Positions 60,091 to 64,000 of a DNA stretch of 64,000 bases are shown piece by piece. Source of the DNA: Methylotenera_A aquatica. GTDB taxonomy: Bacteria; Pseudomonadota; Gammaproteobacteria; Burkholderiales; Methylophilaceae. The stretch's first letter is position 1. Each line of letters starts with the position of its first letter. A model generated the notes under the pieces. The model ran no database searches. It was not told the DNA's origin and saw only the letters and a program-made list of their open reading frames with translations. The position numbers and the translations under genes were made by a program. The DNA lies in assembly GCA_965601485.1 (NCBI GenBank), contig OZ271846.1, positions 1,922,001 to 1,986,000 of the forward strand, given 5' to 3'.

Positions 60091-61110
60091 TTGAGTAGTA
60101 GCCAACAAGCTGAAACTAAAGCAGAAATTGTGCTTGCCAACCCGCGCGGCTTTTGTGCGGGCGTAGATCGCGCGATTATTATTGTAGAACAAGCCTTAGA
60201 AAAATTTGGCGCGCCTATCTATGTTCGTAACGAAGTAGTACACAACAAATTTGTGGTGGATGGCTTACGTGCCAAAGGCGCTATTTTTGTAAACGAATTA
60301 GACAAAATACCCGCAGGTAGCACGGTGATTTTTAGTGCGCATGGCGTATCAAAAGCGGTGAGAAAAGAGGCCGAAGCGCTAGGTTTAACAGCATTTGATG
60401 CTACCTGCCCACTAGTCACTAAAGTGCATATTGAAGTGGGGAAATTGCGCCAAGCGGGCATGGAGATTGTGATGATTGGTCACAAGGGTCACCCTGAAGT
60501 TGAGGGTACGATGGGTCAGGCAGATAATGACGCCCATCCTGAGGACAAAGCAGCCAGTTTGAATATGTATTTGGTTGAAACACCTGATGATGTGTTGAAA
60601 TTAGCGGTTAAAAATCCTGAAAAGTTGGCTTATGTGACACAAACGACGCTTTCTATGGATGATGCGGCGCTGGTGATTGATGCGCTTAAAGCTAAATTTC
60701 CGTTGATTAAAGCGCCCAAAAGCGACGATATTTGCTATGCCACGCAAAATCGTCAAGATGCCGTCAAAATCATGGCTAAAGATTGTGATTTAGTGATTGT
60801 GGTTGGCTCGCCAAATAGCTCAAACTCTAACCGCTTAAGAGAAGTCGCTCAAAACCAAGGCGTTGAAGCGTATATGGTGGATAATGCCAGCTACTTAAAA
60901 GCGGAGTGGTTAGTTGGTAAAAAGAAAATCGGCGTATCTGCTGGCGCATCCGCACCAGAAGTATTAGTGAAAGAAGTGATTACTAAGCTTGAAAATCTAG
61001 GTGCTGCTAATATCACCGAACTGCATGGCGTTATTGAAAGCGTGGTTTTTCAACTGCCTAAGAATTTGGTAAATGTAAGCGAAAACGCAACTTTACCCGC
61101 CAACAAATAG
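60091..61110 (+). CDS. ispH: 4-hydroxy-3-methylbut-2-enyl diphosphate reductase
   Basis: IspH makes IPP and DMAPP in the last step of the MEP isoprenoid pathway with a [4Fe-4S] cluster. Cluster cysteines are Cys22 in NPRGFCAGVDRAI, Cys106 in DATCPLVTKVH and Cys215 in DDICYATQNRQ. GSPNSSNSNRLREVA and VGVSAGASAPE-like IGVSAGASAPEVLV also match. The start is TTG 60091, with AAGGTG upstream; no ATG precedes the conserved core. The Gln/Glu/Lys-rich first ten residues are variable. nudB follows after 34 bp. Confidence 0.95.
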   Translation: MSSSQQAETKAEIVLANPRGFCAGVDRAIIIVEQALEKFGAPIYVRNEVVHNKFVVDGLRAKGAIFVNELDKIPAGSTVIFSAHGVSKAVRKEAEALGLTAFDATCPLVTKVHIEVGKLRQAGMEIVMIGHKGHPEVEGTMGQADNDAHPEDKAASLNMYLVETPDDVLKLAVKNPEKLAYVTQTTLSMDDAALVIDALKAKFPLIKAPKSDDICYATQNRQDAVKIMAKDCDLVIVVGSPNSSNSNRLREVAQNQGVEAYMVDNASYLKAEWLVGKKKIGVSAGASAPEVLVKEVITKLENLGAANITELHGVIESVVFQLPKNLVNVSENATLPANK

Positions 61111-61144
61111 TCTAGTAAGTTATTAATTCATTTAAAAAATCAGC

Positions 61145-61591
61145 GTGTTTAAAACTCCTATCTCAGCTTTGGTGCTGATTCATACCAACGATTTACAAGT
61201 ATTAATTATGGAGCGTGCCGACAAGCCAGGCTTTTGGCAATCCGTTACAGGCAGCCTAGAAGCAGGTGAAACGCCTAAGCAGGCAGCGACACGCGAAGTT
61301 CTTGAAGAAACGGGATTAGATACTAATCAATATGATCTTCAGGATTGGCAAGCCAGCAACACCTATGAAATCTACCCGCACTGGCGTCATCGCTATGCGC
61401 CTGGTGTTGTACAAAATATTGAGCATCTATTTGGCCTTGAGTTACCTCAAGCAGTGCCAATTACACTGGCACCAGATGAACATGTTCGTTATGAGTGGTT
61501 AGACTGGCGAGAGGCAGCTAAACGCGTTTTTTCATGGACTAATATCGATGCGCTTAAAAGATTAGGCGAGCGTCATAACCTGATTTTATAG
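61145..61591 (+). CDS. nudB: dihydroneopterin triphosphate diphosphatase (Nudix)
   Basis: NudB removes pyrophosphate from dihydroneopterin triphosphate in folate synthesis. The 148-residue Nudix protein has the box GSLEAGETPKQAATREVLEE followed by TGL. FWQSVTGS precedes the box, and EHLFGLELP with HVRYEWLDWREA follows, as in NudB. The start is GTG 61145, with no ATG alternative. Other Nudix substrates are possible, but the FWQSVTGS pattern favours NudB. Confidence 0.88.
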   Translation: MFKTPISALVLIHTNDLQVLIMERADKPGFWQSVTGSLEAGETPKQAATREVLEETGLDTNQYDLQDWQASNTYEIYPHWRHRYAPGVVQNIEHLFGLELPQAVPITLAPDEHVRYEWLDWREAAKRVFSWTNIDALKRLGERHNLIL

Positions 61592-61678
61592 CTTACAATT
61601 TTTATCCGTTTTCGCGTTCGCTTTATCGATTATAAAGTTATAAAATAAACTACTTTAGTATTTCAAGTTCAAACCACC

Positions 61679-62791
61679 ATGCAAACCGAAGCAATTCAAT
61701 CTATTCCGATTAAATTTGAAAAGTATCAGGCTGTTGATGATTCGGATTGCCAGCGCCGTATTATTGCGGCGCGTAATAAACTGGGTAAACGCTTGGTGAT
61801 TTTGGGCCACCATTATCAAAATGAGGCTGTCTACCGGCATGCGGATTTCACCGGTGATTCACTTAAACTATCGCGCTACTGTGAAAATTTAGATGCAGAA
61901 TTTATCGTATTTTTAGGTGTGCATTTTATGGCCGAAGTGGCGGATATTTTAAGCCGTCCAGAGCAAATTGTAGTACTTCCCGATTTGGCGGCAGGTTGTA
62001 GCATGGCGGATATGGCAAACTTGGCTAAAGTAGAGCGTAGCTATCGCGAGTTAAGCAAAGTACTGGATTTTGATGAAACCATCACGCCTGTTACCTATAT
62101 TAATTCTGCCGCCGATTTGAAAGCGTTTTGCGGTGAGCACGGCGGTATTGTTTGCACCAGCACCAACGCGACAAAAATTTTAGAGTGGAGTTTTGCACAG
62201 CGCGAAAAAATACTATTTTTTCCTGACCAAAACCTGGGCCGCTGGTCTGGCCACAAAATGGGTATTCCACTCGAGCAAATGCCGATTTGGGATCCTGACC
62301 AACCAATGGGAGGCTTATCGGTTGAAGAAATCAAGAATGCCAAGATTTTGTTATGGAAAGGGCATTGCGCCGTTCATCAAATGTTTAGATTGCAAAATAT
62401 CACCAAATTCCGTGCTGACCATCCGGATGGTATTGTAATTTCGCACCCTGAAGCGCCATTTGAGGTCTGTTTAAATTCAGACTATGTGGGCTCTACCGAA
62501 TATATTTTAAAAACCGTGAGCGAGGCAGCGCCTAATACCAAATGGCTAGTGGGTACTGAGCTAAACCTAGTGAATCGTTTGGCTGAACAAATGAAACCGC
62601 AAGGCAAACTGGTGCAATTTATGAGCCATGTGGTGTGTGAATGCAGCACCATGGCACGCATTGACCCGCAACATTTGGCTTGGACGCTAGAAAACTTGGC
62701 GGATGGCAATATCGTGAACCAGATTAAAGTGCCTCAACATGATGCCAAATTATCCAAATTAACCTTAGACCGTATGTTGGCGGCTTCATAA
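61679..62791 (+). CDS. nadA: quinolinate synthase A
   Basis: NadA condenses iminoaspartate and dihydroxyacetone phosphate to quinolinate, the start of NAD synthesis, using a [4Fe-4S] cluster. The 370-residue protein shows LVILGHHYQNEAVYRHADFT, GDSLKLSRYCE, FLGVHFMAEVADIL and LPDLAAGCSMADMA. Probable cluster cysteines lie in GIVCTSTNAT, WKGHCAVHQMF and VVCECSTMARI. The ATG at 61679 is 87 bp after nudB. Its stop is followed at once by the HIT gene. Confidence 0.95.
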   Translation: MQTEAIQSIPIKFEKYQAVDDSDCQRRIIAARNKLGKRLVILGHHYQNEAVYRHADFTGDSLKLSRYCENLDAEFIVFLGVHFMAEVADILSRPEQIVVLPDLAAGCSMADMANLAKVERSYRELSKVLDFDETITPVTYINSAADLKAFCGEHGGIVCTSTNATKILEWSFAQREKILFFPDQNLGRWSGHKMGIPLEQMPIWDPDQPMGGLSVEEIKNAKILLWKGHCAVHQMFRLQNITKFRADHPDGIVISHPEAPFEVCLNSDYVGSTEYILKTVSEAAPNTKWLVGTELNLVNRLAEQMKPQGKLVQFMSHVVCECSTMARIDPQHLAWTLENLADGNIVNQIKVPQHDAKLSKLTLDRMLAAS

Positions 62792-63223
62792 TTGAGCGCT
62801 TGCGATTTATGTAAGCCCAGCCCGCACCACATTTTGTGGCAAGACGATTTTTGCCGCGTGGTGTTGCTTAATGATGCCGATTATCCAGCATATTGTCGAG
62901 TTGAATTGCTTGAACACATTAAGGAAATGACGGATTTAGAGCCCCCGCAGCGTGCAAGAATGATGAAAACCGTTTTTGCAGTGGAGATGGCATTACGAGA
63001 AGTCACACTTGCCGACAAAATCAATCTGGCCAGCCTTGGCAATAAAACGCCGCATGTGCATTGGCATCTGATTCCGCGTTTTGAAAATGACAAGCATTTT
63101 CCTAATTCGCACTGGGGAACTGCGGTGCGCGATGGCCAACCTTTTGGTTTTAACAGTGCATTGCTGGAAAGCTTAACGCAAAAAATAAAAGCGCATATTG
63201 AATGCGCTTTATTGGCTGAATAA
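62792..63223 (+). CDS. HIT-family hydrolase
   Basis: A 143-residue histidine-triad nucleotide hydrolase-like protein. The triad is HVHWHLIPR, preceded by INLASLGNKTPHVHWHL. The N-terminal CDLCKPSP resembles the zinc or cysteine ends of some HIT proteins. The probable substrate class is dinucleoside polyphosphates or AMP conjugates; the exact substrate is unknown. The start is TTG 62792, immediately after the nadA stop, so the two are translationally coupled. A 9-bp hairpin (63188-63110-type arms, 63188-63196 with 63102-63110 counted in the same kilobase) lies inside the 3' coding part. A weak AT-rich hairpin (63218-63224 with 63236-63242) follows the stop. Confidence 0.87.
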   Translation: MSACDLCKPSPHHILWQDDFCRVVLLNDADYPAYCRVELLEHIKEMTDLEPPQRARMMKTVFAVEMALREVTLADKINLASLGNKTPHVHWHLIPRFENDKHFPNSHWGTAVRDGQPFGFNSALLESLTQKIKAHIECALLAE

Positions 63224-63249
63224 AATCTATACAGCTTTATTCAATATTT

Positions 63250-63564
63250 TTAATCTACAAGCAGCCTAGTCACCACTTTGCCGTTAATTAAATGGCTTTC
63301 AATAATCTCATCAATATCGTCATTATCCACAAAGGTATACCAAACTGCCTGCGGATACACCACTAGCAGAGGACCTAATTCACAGCGGTCTAAACAGCCA
63401 GAACGGTTGATGCGTGTTTTGCCTTCACCATTTAAACCCAGTTTTTTAACGCGCGATTTCATATAATCAAAAGACGCTTCGGCACCTTTATCTTGGCAAC
63501 AAGACTCTCCATCTGGCCGTTGATTCAGGCAAAAAAAGATGTGATTTTTAAAGTGGTTATCCAT
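63250..63564 (-). CDS. thioredoxin-like [2Fe-2S] ferredoxin
   Basis: A 104-residue protein with cysteines at 12, 22 and 23, 57 and 61: FFCLNQRPDGESCCQDKG and RSGCLDRCELGPLLVVYP. This is the pattern of stand-alone thioredoxin-fold [2Fe-2S] ferredoxins (the NuoE-like/COG3411 family). YPQAVWYTFVDNDDIDEII matches their C-terminal part. The electron partner is unknown. It is convergent with the HIT gene and lies 108 bp downstream of the TonB-family gene on the same strand. Confidence 0.88.
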   Translation of the reverse strand: MDNHFKNHIFFCLNQRPDGESCCQDKGAEASFDYMKSRVKKLGLNGEGKTRINRSGCLDRCELGPLLVVYPQAVWYTFVDNDDIDEIIESHLINGKVVTRLLVD

Positions 63565-63672
63565 GTTTTTCTACTTATTTTGCTTCAAAATTGTAATCAT
63601 CGATAAAGTAAACCGCATGCAGTTCTATTGTAATGCAAGCAAAAAACACCGCATAAAACCAAAAGATAATGG

Positions 63673-64000
63673 CTATTGTGTGGCTAGTGCGTCTTCTTGG
63701 GTAAATGTCCAAGTTCGGGTGATACCCAAAATATCCGTACTTTTCTTCATCTCTTCTGAAAACTTGGCGTAGGGTGCTGCCAAATTCACAATATTTTTGG
63801 CTGCTTCATCTAAAATTTTAGAGCCAGAACTTTTATCAATCACAATACTTTCAATGCTTCCATCGGCTCTAATCGATACTGTCATGCGCAATTGACCGTA
63901 GATTTTCTGGTCTCTTGCTACCTCGGGATAATTTAAATTGCCAATGCGCTCCACTTTTTGTCGCCATGCATCTAAGTACATGGCGTCACTGGCCTCTTTG
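63673..64000 (-). CDS. TonB-family protein, C-terminal part (N-terminus outside window)
   Basis: The frame is open to the window end on the minus strand, so only about 109 C-terminal residues are seen. They form a TonB C-terminal domain: YLDAWRQKVERIGNLNYPEV, YGQLRMTVSIRADGSIESIV, then AAKNIVNLAAPYAKFSEEM and TRTWTF. In TonB this domain touches the TonB box of outer-membrane receptors. The DAWRQKVERIGNLNYP variant is common in betaproteobacterial TonB-like energy transducers, often near gshA/gshB or ferredoxin genes. Whether ExbB/ExbD lie nearby cannot be seen. Confidence 0.85.
   Translation of the reverse strand, partial: KEASDAMYLDAWRQKVERIGNLNYPEVARDQKIYGQLRMTVSIRADGSIESIVIDKSSGSKILDEAAKNIVNLAAPYAKFSEEMKKSTDILGITRTWTFTQEDALATQ

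Noticed and set aside
63188..63210. Hairpin near the end of the HIT gene as a terminator
   Set aside because: The 9-bp stem (63188-63196 with 63202-63210; this corrects the arm positions garbled in the HIT entry) lies inside the coding sequence and lacks a T run. It may be chance.
1..64000. CRISPR arrays, tRNA/rRNA genes, transposases, prophage or defence modules
   Set aside because: None found by eye: no regularly spaced repeats, no transposase-like proteins, and intergenic gaps are mostly too short for tRNA clusters.

Overview
The window is a dense, typical stretch of a proteobacterial chromosome with A+T-leaning DNA. Gene content and order point to a betaproteobacterium: rpe-gph-trpEGD(C), pilMNOPQ-aroK-aroB-dgt, gatCAB divergent from mreBCD-mrdA-rodA, the GshA-GshB pair of the acidithiobacillus/betaproteobacterial type, and metX-metW. 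The low GC together with this order makes a Methylophilaceae-like (Methylotenera-type) methylotroph my best guess. This is an inference: no methanol-oxidation gene or rRNA is present to confirm it. I see no rRNA, tRNA, insertion sequence, prophage or CRISPR array.

Layout. 1-3.5 kb: 3' part of a sigma54 activator (ntrC), then prfA and hemA on the minus strand. 3.7-10.9 kb: rpe, gph, a tryptophan leader peptide, trpE, trpG, trpD, a DUF3465 lipoprotein, trpC and hemB. 10.9-14.1 kb: a conserved unknown gene and PBP1A (minus). 14.4-22.2 kb: the type IV pilus alignment/secretin operon pilMNOPQ, then aroK, aroB and dgt. 22.5-25.0 kb: the most accessory-looking region, with a porin, a REP-like inverted repeat, an isolated DUF6445 gene and a decayed second porin copy. 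25-31.7 kb: prmC, metX-metW, ampG, xthA, pyrE and a DUF4124 protein. 31.8-35 kb: gatCAB (minus). 35.2-44.9 kb: the cell-elongation operon mreBCD-mrdA-rodA-rlpA-dacA running into ybeD-lipB-lipA. 45-49.2 kb: gshA-gshB, then apbE, a NusG-II-domain protein and a Gx-type membrane protein. 49.3-57.4 kb: minor pilins and the pilus tip protein (pilE-fimT-pilV-pilW-pilX-pilY1, minus). 57.6-64 kb: lptM-lysA, purU, ispH, nudB, nadA, a HIT protein, a thioredoxin-like [2Fe-2S] ferredoxin and the C-terminus of a TonB-family protein.

How the genes fit together. Two separate loci build one type IV pilus: the inner-membrane platform and secretin (pilM-Q), and the major/minor pilins with PilY1. PBP1A, MreBCD, PBP2, RodA, RlpA, DacA and AmpG cover synthesis, shaping, trimming and recycling of the cell wall. 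PrfA and its modifying enzyme PrmC are both present but about 23 kb apart. HemA and HemB are early steps of tetrapyrrole synthesis.

The most interesting observations are regulatory and evolutionary. An 18-codon leader peptide with three Trp codons lies upstream of trpE, and its 5' part is complementary to the trpE ribosome binding site. A lipoprotein gene is spliced into the trp operon. A porin copy has decayed next to a REP-like element and an orphan DUF6445 gene. PilY1 has a degenerate calcium loop and a large insertion within its vWA domain. An apbE/NusG-II/Gx cassette has no flavinylation target nearby. Promoters and terminators were found by eye and are candidates only.
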